A DNA stretch of 64,000 nucleotides from Alkalibacterium putridalgicola (lineage in GTDB: Bacteria > Bacillota > Bacilli > Lactobacillales > Carnobacteriaceae_A): contig NZ_FOBL01000006.1 in assembly GCF_900109825.1 (NCBI RefSeq), forward strand, positions 1 through 64,000, given 5' to 3'. This document shows, one piece after another, positions 25,471 to 34,481 of this stretch. Position numbers and translations under genes: made by a program. Numbering within the stretch: position 1 is the stretch's first letter; the number at the start of each line of letters is the position of its first letter. Under the pieces are notes generated by a model, which worked only from the letters and a program-made list of their open reading frames with translations, did not search any database and was not told the DNA's origin.

Positions 25471-26542
25471 TCTTCAACTGTTCCATCTTGCGGGACTGTT
25501 CCCACATCAGCAGCGGTTCGATGATCTCGTCCAGCTTGCCTGATAAAATCTGGTCCAGTTTCTGGATAGTCAGGTTGATGCGGTGATCCGTCACGCGGCT
25601 TTGAGGAAAGTTGTAGGTGCGGATACGTTCAGAACGGTCTCCCGTACCTACAGCCGATTTTCTTTCTGCATCCACTTCAGCTTGTGCTTCCTGCGTGATT
25701 TTATCATAGATGCGTGAACGAAGGATTTTCATCGCTTTTTCTCTGTTCTTCAACTGAGAACGTTCGTCCTGCATGGCGACCACGATACCGGTCGGTTCAT
25801 GGGTCAGTCTGACAGCAGAGGCGGTCTTGTTTACGTGCTGTCCGCCGGCTCCACTTGCATGATAAATATCGACTCGGATGTCATTCTCATCGATATCTAT
25901 TTCGACATCTTCTGCTTCCGGCATGACTACTACTGTTGCCGTAGACGTATGGATACGTCCCTGAGACTCTGTCTGAGGCACACGCTGCACACGGTGGGCA
26001 CCGTTTTCGTATTTCAGTTTCGAATAAACATTCGTTCCATTGATCATGAGAGTGAGTTCTTTGAAACCGCCGGCATTACCCGCACTGGCATCCAATACTT
26101 CTGTTTTCCAGCCCTGATTGTCTGAATATTTCTGATACATTTCAAACAGATCACTGGCAAAGAGCTGAGCTTCATCTCCGCCTGCTGCACCGCGGATCTC
26201 CATGATAACGTTACGTTCATCATTCTCATCTTTAGGAAGCAGCATGATTTTCAGCTCTTCTTCCATCTTTTCTTTTTGCTCTGAAAGCTCATTACGTTCT
26301 TCTTTAGCCAGCTCCTCCATCTCTTTATCAAGGGAATCATTCAGCATTTCTTCCGTGTCTTCCAGTTCAGATACGACTTCTTTGTATTTTCTGAATGTCG
26401 CAACCGTTTCTCTCAAACTCGCTTCTTCTTTACTCAAATTCATTAAACGCTCAGTGTCGCTGATCACCTGAGGATCGCTGAGCAGCTCATTCAATTCATC
26501 ATAACGATTTTCTACATCTTCTAAGCGATCAAACATACTCAT
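25460..26542 (-). CDS. prfA: Peptide chain release factor 1
   Basis: A 360-residue class I release factor reading UAA and UAG. The GGQ motif is at 233-235 (GAGGQHVN). The codon-recognition tripeptide is P189-Q190-T191 in [13 protein letters not shown]; this is the RF1 PxT form, not the SPF of RF2. An acidic coiled-coil domain spans about 45-105. It overlaps tdk by 4 bp upstream and prmC by 11 bp downstream. Confidence 0.96.
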   Translation of the reverse strand: MSMFDRLEDVENRYDELNELLSDPQVISDTERLMNLSKEEASLRETVATFRKYKEVVSELEDTEEMLNDSLDKEMEELAKEERNELSEQKEKMEEELKIMLLPKDENDERNVIMEIRGAAGGDEAQLFASDLFEMYQKYSDNQGWKTEVLDASAGNAGGFKELTLMINGTNVYSKLKYENGAHRVQRVPQTESQGRIHTSTATVVVMPEAEDVEIDIDENDIRVDIYHASGAGGQHVNKTASAVRLTHEPTGIVVAMQDERSQLKNREKAMKILRSRIYDKITQEAQAEVDAERKSAVGTGDRSERIRTYNFPQSRVTDHRINLTIQKLDQILSGKLDEIIEPLLMWEQSRKMEQLKNDY

Positions 26543-27138
26543 TTTTTATTTCCTCTCTCTTGGTCACTGTTTATCAAAGGGTTATGGTAGTGTTTTCTGC
26601 ATACAGGATAGTATGATTCATTGCCACCTATGGCGATCTGTTCGCCCGTATATACAGGTTTGCCCTCGTGGACACGCAAGTTCATAATGGCTTTTTTATG
26701 ACAGAACCAGCAGATGGTTTTCATTTCTTCGATCTTATCAGCCAAAAGCAGCAGTTCCTTTGAGCCTTCAAACAGTTCATTTCTAAAATCATTTTTCAGC
26801 CCAAAAGCCATGACCGGTATTTTCAGGTCATCGACTATCTTAGCCAGCTGTCTGACATGTGTTTTGTTTAAAAATTGTGCTTCATCGATCAGCACACAGG
26901 CAATCGACTTATCCACACCTTGAACGACTGAAAAAATATCCATATCGTTCGTGACGGGGATCGCTTTTCGCTTCAAACCGATCCTGCTGGATATATAACC
27001 TACGCCATCGCGGTCATCCAGAGCACTTGTAAACAAGACCACCGGTTTCTCCTGCTCCTCGTAATTATGTGCGACTTTTAAAATTTCGATCGATTTTCCA
27101 CTGTTCATTGCTCCATATCGAAAAAACAGTTGTGCCAT
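26539..27138 (-). CDS. tdk: Thymidine kinase
   Basis: A 199-residue type II thymidine kinase for nucleoside salvage. P-loop GAMNSGKS (9-16), Walker B-like VLIDEAQFL (about 83-91) and zinc-binding cysteines in CWFCHKKA and YYPVCRKH are all present. It heads the tdk-prfA-prmC-sua5 cluster, an arrangement common in Firmicutes. Confidence 0.95.
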   Translation of the reverse strand: MAQLFFRYGAMNSGKSIEILKVAHNYEEQEKPVVLFTSALDDRDGVGYISSRIGLKRKAIPVTNDMDIFSVVQGVDKSIACVLIDEAQFLNKTHVRQLAKIVDDLKIPVMAFGLKNDFRNELFEGSKELLLLADKIEEMKTICWFCHKKAIMNLRVHEGKPVYTGEQIAIGGNESYYPVCRKHYHNPLINSDQERGNKK

Positions 27139-27328
27139 GACTGATTACCTACTTTCCTTAGTATACTCTATCTACGCGTCCTTCGTCTATTTCTGATAGA
27201 CTCCAATCCTTATAAATTATAAGTGATGAAGCGGAAAAGTACAAGTCTACAATAAGGTCTGCCGCTTTTTTCTGCATTTCCTCCGGTTATATGCTAAACT
27301 ATAGAAAAAAGTGATAGGAGATTTTTGT

Positions 27329-28279
27329 ATGACTGAACCTTTATTTTTAAGTGGTGTCTTTAAAGAAAAAATATGGGGTGGCGAAAAACTGAAGCAGCTT
27401 TTTGACTACGCTATACCAAATGACCACACAGGCGAACTATGGGCGATCAGTGCCCATAAAAATGGACCGAGTACTGTGTTGAACGGTCTTTTTAAAGGTA
27501 AACAACTCGACGAGCTATGGTCTGATCATAAAGAATTATTCGACTATGCAGAAGGAGACGTTTTCCCGCTGCTGACTAAAATCATTGATGCACAAACAGA
27601 ACTATCCGTTCAGGTCCATCCTGACGATGCTTACGGGAAAGAACACGAAGGTGAACTGGGCAAGACAGAATGCTGGTACATCGTCGATGCTGAAGAAGGG
27701 TCAGAAATCATTTATGGTCACCATGCAGAGACTAAGGAAGAACTGGAAAACATGATCGAGAAGGGTCAATGGGATGAACTTCTCAGAAAAAAAGAAGTGA
27801 AGGCAGGCGACTTCTTCTATGTCCCAAGCGGAACGATCCATGCTATCGGCGGAGGTATAGTCATTCTTGAAACACAGCAGTCGAGTGATACCACTTATCG
27901 TGTGTATGATTATGACCGCATCCAGGATGATGGCGAGAAACGCGACCTGCATATCGAAGACTCTGTTGCAGTGACCACTGTTCCACACATCGATCCGAAC
28001 CTTGAGATGACGACGGCTGAAAAAGACGGCTATACAGAAACGACACTGGTTTCCAACTCATTCTTCACGGTCAAAGAATGGCAAATAGACGGCAAGGCTT
28101 CTTTTGAAAAGGAAGCGCCTTACACACTGGTCAGTGTACTGGATGGACAAGGCGAACTGATCGTTGATGGAACAACCTACTCTTGTTCAAAAGGGGATCA
28201 TTTCATCCTCCCATCTGCGGTTGAATCATGGAGCTTCGATGGTTCCCTTCACATGATCGCTTCACATCCGGGGCAGTAA
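27329..28279 (+). CDS. manA: Mannose-6-phosphate isomerase
   Basis: A 316-residue zinc-dependent class I isomerase interconverting mannose 6-phosphate and fructose 6-phosphate. The cupin metal ligands are recognisable in LSVQVHPDDAYG, GKTECWYI and FYVPSGTIHAIGGGIVILE. The short Gram-positive form lacks the helical insert of E. coli ManA. The ATG at 27329 is 8 nt after TAGGAG; the GTG at 27311 overlaps that site. Single-gene unit with its own terminator. Confidence 0.92.
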   Translation: MTEPLFLSGVFKEKIWGGEKLKQLFDYAIPNDHTGELWAISAHKNGPSTVLNGLFKGKQLDELWSDHKELFDYAEGDVFPLLTKIIDAQTELSVQVHPDDAYGKEHEGELGKTECWYIVDAEEGSEIIYGHHAETKEELENMIEKGQWDELLRKKEVKAGDFFYVPSGTIHAIGGGIVILETQQSSDTTYRVYDYDRIQDDGEKRDLHIEDSVAVTTVPHIDPNLEMTTAEKDGYTETTLVSNSFFTVKEWQIDGKASFEKEAPYTLVSVLDGQGELIVDGTTYSCSKGDHFILPSAVESWSFDGSLHMIASHPGQ

Positions 28280-28285
28280 AGAAAA

Positions 28286-28330
28286 AAACACCCGAATACT
28301 CGGTTAGGTGGTACCGAGCATTCGGGTGTT
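28286..28330 (+). terminator. Intrinsic terminator of manA
   Basis: AACACCCGAAT-CTCGGT pairs with ACCGAG-ATTCGGGTGTT (17 bp with one 1x1 mismatch), 6 bp after the stop codon. Confidence 0.8.
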
Positions 28331-28383
28331 CTGTATTTTAGTGAAAAAACCAATTACTATTGCGCTTCATTACTGGGAGTGAA

Positions 28384-28700
28384 TGCTCCTTATTCTTAGT
28401 GATCCTTGTTTGGGTAATGCCAACAATCACTGCATTGGACGTACTCACGGACATTCTGGTTTGGGTAAACCCATTGTCGCCTTCATTGGACGTACCCGGC
28501 CCCACTTCTAGTTTGGGTGATGCCAATGGTGCTCACATTGAACGTACTCACGGACATTCTGGTTTGGGTAAACTCATTGTCGCCTTCATTGAACGTACTC
28601 ACGGACATTTAAATTTGGGCAACCCCAATGTGGCCTTCATTGAACGTACTCGGCCCCACTTCTAGCTCCAGTGATGCCAATGGTGTTGCAATGAACGAAA
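28384..28700. repeat. Tandem repeat block, about six units of 51-52 bp
   Basis: The motif ATTGRACG recurs at 28434, 28485, 28537, 28588 and 28639, with a decayed copy at 28690: steps of 51, 52, 51, 51 and 51 bp. Two unit types alternate irregularly after the motif: one with TACTCACGGACATTCTGG and one with CGGCCCCACTTCTAG. Each unit centre can fold, and the stem varies while staying paired (TTGG/CCAA, TTGGG/CCCAA). A 101-aa plus-strand frame runs through it only because 51 is a multiple of three; it has no ribosome binding site and is not called. The rest of 28331-28728 shows nothing else. Confidence 0.85.
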
Positions 28701-28728
28701 TCATACCTAATCAAGGTTTAGACAGTAA

Positions 28729-28758
28729 AAAGAGCTGCCCGAGGGGAGGCAGCTCTTT
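28729..28758 (-). terminator. Intrinsic terminator of the ABC exporter operon
   Basis: AAAGAGCTGCC and GGCAGCTCTTT form an 11-bp stem with an 8-nt loop, 2 bp after the stop codon of the second ABC gene. Confidence 0.8.
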
Positions 28759-28760
28759 CT

Positions 28761-30623
28761 TTATACAGCTTGAAGCTGGTCGTCAGGTGTCTGAAACTGT
28801 GAGTTGTACAAATCAGCATAAAAGCCATCCTGGTACATCAAATCATCATGATTCCCAGTTTCAATAACATCACCGTGGTTCATTACAATGATCTTGTCGG
28901 CATCTCTGATCGTTGACAGTCGGTGAGCGACAACAAAACTTGTTCGGCTCTCAAGCAGTTTACCCATTGCACGCTGGATCAGTATTTCCGTACGGGTATC
29001 TACTGAAGAGGTCGCTTCATCCAGTATCAGGATCTCCGGATCAGCTAGAAAGGCACGGGCAATAGTGATCAGTTGTCTTTGACCCTGTGAAATGTTCGTT
29101 CCTTCTTCGTTAAGCATCGTATTATAGCCGTCTGGCAAGCGTCTGACAAATTCATCTACGTGAGCAGCTTTAGCAGCTTCCAGTATCGTTTCTTCACTCG
29201 GTTCATCATCGTGGCTTCCATACTTCAGGTTTTCCCAAATCGTCCCATTGAATAGCCATGTGTCCTGTAGAACCATGGAAAACTTACTGCGCAGTTCAGC
29301 ACGGTCTATATCTCTCGTATCGACTCCTTCATAACGAATACTTCCGCCTTTCACATCATAGAAACGTTCCAGCAGATTGATCAGCGTCGATTTTCCGGCT
29401 CCAGTCGGTCCAACGACTGCAACCATTTCACCCTCTTTAACTGTAAGATTGAAGTCTGTCATAAGCAGCGCATCATCATTATAACCAAATTCGACATTTT
29501 CAAATTCAACTTTATAAGGCGTTTGTTTCTTTGGCTCCAGTCCCGATTGAGTTTCTTCCATCGGTTCTTCATCCAGCACTTCAAAAACACGTTCACATGA
29601 AGCGATCGTGACCTGGATCGTATTCGCCAGATTGGCGATCTGTCTGACCGGCTGTGAGAATTGGTTGACATATTGAATAAAGGCCTGAACGTTACCTAAA
29701 GAAACAGCGCCGTTGGCAACACCGATACCACCCACAATGGCGACACCAAAATATCCTAGGTCTCTTGAAAAACTGACCAAAGGCATCATGATACCAGTCA
29801 GGAACTGGGCTTTCCATGAAGCATCATTCAATCTTGCACTCTGTTTCATGAACTTCTCGATTTCTTCTTCTTCTCTATTATACGTTTTAACTATCGTATG
29901 GCCGGAAAATGTTTCCTCGACCTGATCATTCAAAATCCCCAGCTCTTTCTGCTGAAGGGCGAACTGTTTCTGTGACTTAGGGGCTACAAATGCGATAAGA
30001 AGAAAGCTTATCGGCACCGTAACGATGGTCACAAGCGTCAGTCTTATATCGATGGCGAACATGATGACAAGTACAGTAACGAACTGGACCACACTCATGA
30101 TGAACTGGGTCAGCGACTGTTGGAGCGTGTTGGCTATCTGGTCCATGTCATTGACAGCACGCGACATGATATCGCCGTTCGAGTGAGTATCGTAGTAACG
30201 GATCGGTAATGTGGACATCTTTTCTTTTAGATCTTTACGCATATCGTAAACAGTCTTTTGGGCAATGCGTGCCGTGATATACTGTTGGAAATAACGGAAC
30301 ACTGCCTGAGTGATGTAAACGACTGCGACGATCAGGAGGATATTGCGAATGAGTTCAAAGTCGATCGGATAGGTTTCTATCGCCTCTCCCGCTTCTCTCA
30401 ATGCCTGACCTTCCTGGATCCCACGGTAGATTTCAGTCGTCGCTCGACCGAGAATATACGGTGCCAAAGTTGCCATGATAGTCGAAGCAATGACCAGGAC
30501 TAATGTAACGACCAGTCCCCAGAAACGAGTGGACATATAGCGGATCAGTCTCTTTGTCGTCCCCCAGAAATCTTCTGCCTTTTTTGCTTTTAAATGAGCA
30601 GCATTACTTGTACCTTTGGGCAT
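28761..30623 (-). CDS. Heterodimeric ABC multidrug exporter, catalytic-site subunit
   Basis: A 620-residue half-transporter: six membrane segments (about 30-350) and a nucleotide-binding domain (about 370-605). Walker A is GPTGAGKST and Walker B ILILDEATSSVD, with the catalytic Glu. Its signature motif reads NISQGQRQL, with Q in place of the first G. In heterodimeric exporters such as BmrCD or TM287/288, a complete Walker B on one subunit works with the good signature of the other; the partner (30623-32344) has exactly the complementary set. The start overlaps the partner stop by 1 nt. Substrate unknown; the TetR gene upstream suggests a drug- or toxin-inducible pump. Confidence 0.9.
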   Translation of the reverse strand: MPKGTSNAAHLKAKKAEDFWGTTKRLIRYMSTRFWGLVVTLVLVIASTIMATLAPYILGRATTEIYRGIQEGQALREAGEAIETYPIDFELIRNILLIVAVVYITQAVFRYFQQYITARIAQKTVYDMRKDLKEKMSTLPIRYYDTHSNGDIMSRAVNDMDQIANTLQQSLTQFIMSVVQFVTVLVIMFAIDIRLTLVTIVTVPISFLLIAFVAPKSQKQFALQQKELGILNDQVEETFSGHTIVKTYNREEEEIEKFMKQSARLNDASWKAQFLTGIMMPLVSFSRDLGYFGVAIVGGIGVANGAVSLGNVQAFIQYVNQFSQPVRQIANLANTIQVTIASCERVFEVLDEEPMEETQSGLEPKKQTPYKVEFENVEFGYNDDALLMTDFNLTVKEGEMVAVVGPTGAGKSTLINLLERFYDVKGGSIRYEGVDTRDIDRAELRSKFSMVLQDTWLFNGTIWENLKYGSHDDEPSEETILEAAKAAHVDEFVRRLPDGYNTMLNEEGTNISQGQRQLITIARAFLADPEILILDEATSSVDTRTEILIQRAMGKLLESRTSFVVAHRLSTIRDADKIIVMNHGDVIETGNHDDLMYQDGFYADLYNSQFQTPDDQLQAV

Positions 30624-32344
30624 TAAATGTCCTCTCCTTTCAACTGAGATTCCATAATTTCCTGATAAACTTTATTTGTTTCTTTAAGCTCTTCATGTGT
30701 TCCTTTACCGGCTATTTCGCCTTTATCAAGGACGATGATTTCATCTGCGTCAACGACCGTACTGATACGCTGAGCGATGATCACAACAGCAGCATCCTTA
30801 GCTGCCGGCGCAAGTGCTTCACGCAGCTTGGCATCTGTCTTGAAGTCCAAAGCTGAAAATGAATCGTCAAAGACTAGGATATCTGCATCGGTGACCAAGG
30901 CTCTTGCAATACTCAGTCGCTGTCTCTGTCCACCGGAGAAGTTGCCGCCGCCTTGTTCGACATGGGCATCCAAGCCTTCAGGAAGGCTGGAAACAAAATC
31001 TTTTCCCTGAGCAATATCTAAAGCGTGCCAGATATCTTCATCTGTAGCTTCTGGTTTACCGTATTTCAGATTATCTCTTATGGTCCCGGAAAAGAGGATG
31101 GCCTTTTGAGGAGCAAAGCCGATCAGCTGCCTCAGCTCACCCTGTCTGACTTCTCTAATATCAATACCATTCACTTGAACTGATCCTTTTTCTACATCGT
31201 AAAGACGTGGAATGAGATTGGCTAGCGTCGTTTTCCCAGAACCCGTTCCACCGATGACAGCCAGTCGTTCGCCTTTCTTGAGATCGAAAGAAATATCCTT
31301 CAAGGCAGGTTTCTCCGCACCCGAGTAGCGGTAATCAACATTTTTGAAGCTTAATGAGGCCTTATTTCCTGCAGTCAGTTTTTTAGGTTCTTCTGGATCT
31401 TTAATGATGTTCGGAGTATCCAGTACTTCTATGATACGTGAAGCGGCAACCTGACCTCTGGGTAGGAAAAACAGGACCATGGAGACCATCATGACGCCGA
31501 TAAGTATCTGCATCGCGTAAGTCATGAAGGCGACCAGGTTCCCTACCTGCATGTCGCCGACACTGATCAGCTGTGCACCGAACCAGATGATCATGATGTT
31601 GGTCACACTTATAGCAAAGGTCATTGACGGCATCATAAAAGCCATACGTGTGTAAGCTTTTATCGAAGTGGATGCAAAATCCCAGTTTGCATCATCGAAG
31701 CGTTCTTTTTCATAATCATCTTTGTTGAAGGCACGAATGACGCGGATACCTGTCAATCCTTCACGAAAAACTTTGTTCAATCGGTCTGTTTTCAGCTGCA
31801 TCGATTTGAATATCGGACTTGTTGATTTTAATATCGCAAACAGCAGCAAACCCAGTATCGGCATAGATATCAAGAAGACAAAAGCCAGCTGAGGTTCTCT
31901 TGTGAAAGCCATGATGCCTGCACCAATCATTAGAAATGGTGCGAGTATCATCGTACGCAGGACCATCATCATAACAAATTGGATCTGCATGACATCATTG
32001 GTCGTTCGTGTGATAAGTGTAGACGTCCCGAACTTATCGATTTCCTCATTGGTAAAATAAGCAACCATCGTGTAGATTTTTCTGCGGATCTTATCACCAA
32101 GACCTTGTGATTCCTGCGCGGCATAGTAAACATTTACAAGTGCAGAGCCGATCGTAACCAGCGTAAATGCCAGCATGATAAGCCCAGTCTGTATAATATA
32201 ACCGATATCACCCTCCGCAACTCCGTAGTCGATGATATTGGCCGTGAAAGTCGGCATGGCCAGCATACCTACGACCTGGACAGCCAGAAACAGCAGGCTT
32301 AAAAATATGCGCCATGGGTTCATCCATTTTCCTAATCTAATCAT
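30623..32344 (-). CDS. Heterodimeric ABC multidrug exporter, degenerate-site subunit
   Basis: A 573-residue half-transporter with six membrane segments (about 12-300) and a C-terminal ATPase domain (about 330-570). Walker A is GGTGSGKTT and the signature NFSGGQRQRL is canonical, but Walker B reads ILVFDDSFSALD, with Asp where the catalytic Glu should be. Together with the partner this gives one active and one degenerate ATP site. The ATG at 32344 overlaps the TetR stop (ATGA) and follows GAGGAG, so the three genes are translationally coupled. Confidence 0.9.
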   Translation of the reverse strand: MIRLGKWMNPWRIFLSLLFLAVQVVGMLAMPTFTANIIDYGVAEGDIGYIIQTGLIMLAFTLVTIGSALVNVYYAAQESQGLGDKIRRKIYTMVAYFTNEEIDKFGTSTLITRTTNDVMQIQFVMMMVLRTMILAPFLMIGAGIMAFTREPQLAFVFLISMPILGLLLFAILKSTSPIFKSMQLKTDRLNKVFREGLTGIRVIRAFNKDDYEKERFDDANWDFASTSIKAYTRMAFMMPSMTFAISVTNIMIIWFGAQLISVGDMQVGNLVAFMTYAMQILIGVMMVSMVLFFLPRGQVAASRIIEVLDTPNIIKDPEEPKKLTAGNKASLSFKNVDYRYSGAEKPALKDISFDLKKGERLAVIGGTGSGKTTLANLIPRLYDVEKGSVQVNGIDIREVRQGELRQLIGFAPQKAILFSGTIRDNLKYGKPEATDEDIWHALDIAQGKDFVSSLPEGLDAHVEQGGGNFSGGQRQRLSIARALVTDADILVFDDSFSALDFKTDAKLREALAPAAKDAAVVIIAQRISTVVDADEIIVLDKGEIAGKGTHEELKETNKVYQEIMESQLKGEDI

Positions 32345-32982
32345 TCTTTCTCCTCTTTCTCTGCAGGAATGGCTATACCATAAGTGATCCATTCCAATCG
32401 TTTTAAAAATAAATCCTGGGTTTCTTTGACGGAAAGTTCTTTCCAGAATCCTTCCATAATCGTATCATTCAGCATACTCAAAATGTATCTCAGGACATCG
32501 ATCAGCTCGGTATCAGACGTCATCTTCAAATTATCTCTACTGACAACATCAACAATACGTTTGCCGTTGGGCAGTTTGTGAGATTTAGTTTCTTTAAAAT
32601 CGACACGTGCTTCCTGATTGATCTGATAATTCATGTGCAGATACATATTCTCAAAAAAACCAAACTTTTCAGATTCCATGATGTATTTAATGTATTTCTC
32701 GCTGAAAAGTTTATACCCTTCATGAAAATCTCCGTCTTTTTCCTGAAAACTTTTAAGCATCAAGTTACGATAGTTGTATCGGAACTTTCCGATCAGGAAG
32801 AAATATAAGTCCTTTTTATCTTCAAAATACTGATAGAAACTTCCTCTGGATATTTTTGAATTTTTCACAATATTAGAAATCGATGCTTCATTCAGTGGTT
32901 TTGCTGAAAATTCTTTCATTGCTCCTGCGACCAGTCGTTTCTTCTTTTCTTCTGGTAAATTAAAAAATGTTTGTGTCGGCAA
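32341..32982 (-). CDS. TetR-family repressor of the ABC exporter operon
   Basis: A 213-residue regulator. The N-terminal helix-turn-helix covers about 8-50 (KKRLVAGAMKEFSAKPLNEASISNIV is split across helices 1-2; SRGSFYQYFEDKKDLYFFLI is the recognition part), followed by a helical ligand domain. I chose TTG at 32982 because AGGAGG lies exactly 7 nt upstream; no ATG is as well placed. Two matching palindromes in its own promoter (33013-33025, 33043-33055) make autorepression very likely, and the exporter genes follow in the same transcript. Confidence 0.87.
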   Translation of the reverse strand: MPTQTFFNLPEEKKKRLVAGAMKEFSAKPLNEASISNIVKNSKISRGSFYQYFEDKKDLYFFLIGKFRYNYRNLMLKSFQEKDGDFHEGYKLFSEKYIKYIMESEKFGFFENMYLHMNYQINQEARVDFKETKSHKLPNGKRIVDVVSRDNLKMTSDTELIDVLRYILSMLNDTIMEGFWKELSVKETQDLFLKRLEWITYGIAIPAEKEEKE

Positions 32983-33012
32983 TTTATAACCTCCTAAGAC
33001 AAAATAAAAAAA

Positions 33013-33063
33013 TGACAAGATGTCATATTATGTTAATATATGTGACAGCTTGTCATAATGCAA
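33013..33063 (-). promoter_or_regulatory. TetR promoter with two TGACA-N3-TGTCA operators
   Basis: On the minus strand a -35 TTGCAT (33058-33063) and -10 TATATT (33035-33040) are 17 bp apart. One palindrome, TGACAGCTTGTCA as read on the plus strand (33043-33055), fills the spacer. The second, TGACAAGATGTCA (33013-33025), lies just downstream of the -10. Their centres are 30 bp apart, close to three helical turns, so two repressor dimers could bind the same face and block RNA polymerase. Confidence 0.75.
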
Positions 33064-33084
33064 GAGATAAATTTCAAAAAATTA

Positions 33085-33116
33085 CATCTTAGTTCGCATA
33101 AAACAGAACTAAGATG
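33085..33116 (-). terminator. Intrinsic terminator of the AI-2E-family gene
   Basis: CATCTTAGTTC and GAACTAAGATG form a perfect 11-bp stem with a 10-nt loop, followed on the minus strand by TAATTTTTT. Confidence 0.8.
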
Positions 33117-33122
33117 CAGTGT

Positions 33123-34325
33123 TTATTCAGTTGTTTCAACGACTTCATCGGATATTTCCGGTGTTGTTTCCTCTTCATAAAGATTTGAATACTTCTTATA
33201 CCATTGGAAAAGCATCGATACAACTATCTTTATTATGGCGTATCCCGGGATCCCAAAAACGACTCCCATGAGACCAAATAAGCGTCCGGCAATCAGCAGA
33301 AGAAAAATTATATTCACCGGATGTATCTTTAAAGAATTCCCTAACACCTGTGGCGAAACCACACGCCCCTCCAGCAGCTGTTCGACACCGAAAACAATGA
33401 GTACTTTAAAGAGCATGAACGGTGAATCAACGACTGCAATGATGAGTGCGGGAATAGTTGCAATGAATGAACCCAAATACGGAATGAGATTTAAAAATCC
33501 TGCAAATATACCTAAGGTCAAAGCAAAATCCAGCCCTATGATCGAGAAGCCGATATAAAACATGAAACCGACAAAGATAGCAACAATCAGTTGTCCTCTG
33601 ACATAATAACTGATCTGTCTGTTAATATCCGTCAGCAGCTTATTTACCGTCGGTCGTGCCTTTGTAGGAATAAACCGGGAGAGTCTGTAAGGAATCTTTT
33701 TTCCATCCTTGAGTAAGTAAAAGAGTACAAACGGCATAGTAAACAAAGTGATGAATATCCGGGTGATCGTCCCGATAACACTGCCGATCCCGCCAACTGT
33801 GGCATTTAAAACCGAGGTCGTCTGTTCTGTCAAGGTTTCAACAAAAGAGGTATCTTCTGTCTGATTCATAAAGTTAGACAGAACTTCTATATTTAAAAGA
33901 CTCTCGACTTGACCGATAAAGTTACTCCAATACTCCGGCCATATATCAATGAGTGATGCCACCTGTCTCTGTATTATGGGAACGATATAATTCATTCCTC
34001 CTACAATAAGCAACATGACGACGCTGAACACGAAGGCGATCGCCGTGTTCCTCGAGAACCTTCTCTCCTCCAGCCAGTCGACCAGCGGGGTAAGAAGGTA
34101 GTAAAAAATAACCGCAAAAATAATCGGCGGACCGATGATGCTGAAAGCTATTTCGATCGGTTCAAATATATAGGAAATACGGGCGACCATAAAAATATTC
34201 AATGCCAGAAGAAATATTATCAGAAGTACCGTCACAAGTTTATTGTCTATGATCTGCTTCCAGAACCAGGTATCATTCCATTTTTTTGAATGGTCGTTCT
34301 TTTCTTCCTTGTTCAAAATTTTCAC
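33123..34325 (-). CDS. AI-2E-family transporter (UPF0118)
   Basis: A 400-residue membrane protein with about eight hydrophobic segments between residues 30 and 370. The family pattern is clear: FYLLTPLVDWLEERRFSRNTAIAFVF split over segments 2-3, LTLGIFAGFLNLIPYLGSFI and the C-terminal LLLIAGRLFGLMGVVFGIPGYA region. Members export small molecules; some act as Na+/H+ antiporters or autoinducer-2 exporters, so substrate is uncertain. Start is ambiguous: GTG 34325 is close to its GGGAG, and TTG 34316 is an alternative. Confidence 0.85.
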   Translation of the reverse strand: MKILNKEEKNDHSKKWNDTWFWKQIIDNKLVTVLLIIFLLALNIFMVARISYIFEPIEIAFSIIGPPIIFAVIFYYLLTPLVDWLEERRFSRNTAIAFVFSVVMLLIVGGMNYIVPIIQRQVASLIDIWPEYWSNFIGQVESLLNIEVLSNFMNQTEDTSFVETLTEQTTSVLNATVGGIGSVIGTITRIFITLFTMPFVLFYLLKDGKKIPYRLSRFIPTKARPTVNKLLTDINRQISYYVRGQLIVAIFVGFMFYIGFSIIGLDFALTLGIFAGFLNLIPYLGSFIATIPALIIAVVDSPFMLFKVLIVFGVEQLLEGRVVSPQVLGNSLKIHPVNIIFLLLIAGRLFGLMGVVFGIPGYAIIKIVVSMLFQWYKKYSNLYEEETTPEISDEVVETTE

Positions 34326-34413
34326 CCACTCCCTGCTCGTTACTTATATTTTAGCATACACCTTTGATCAACAGGTACACATATACATTTACACATGCAA
34401 AGTCTTTCTCTTT

Positions 34414-34443
34414 TTGTACCCGTCTTCTGAAATCTGTTATACT
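34414..34443 (+). promoter_or_regulatory. Sigma-A-type promoter of the lactonase gene
   Basis: TTGTAC (34414-34419) and TATACT (34438-34443) are separated by 18 bp, about 40 bp before the start codon. Confidence 0.6.
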
Positions 34444-34481
34444 ATTTAAGTGAATACAATCGATTTCAGGAGGAATGCATT

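Noticed and set aside
28360-28665. 101-aa plus-strand ORF with 17-residue internal repeats
   Set aside because: It stays open only because the 51-bp DNA repeat is a multiple of three; a 52-bp unit inside shifts the register, there is no ribosome binding site and no recognisable fold.
28384-28700. CRISPR array
   Set aside because: The whole 51-52-bp unit is repeated, with no alternation of short constant repeats and unique spacers, and no cas genes are nearby.
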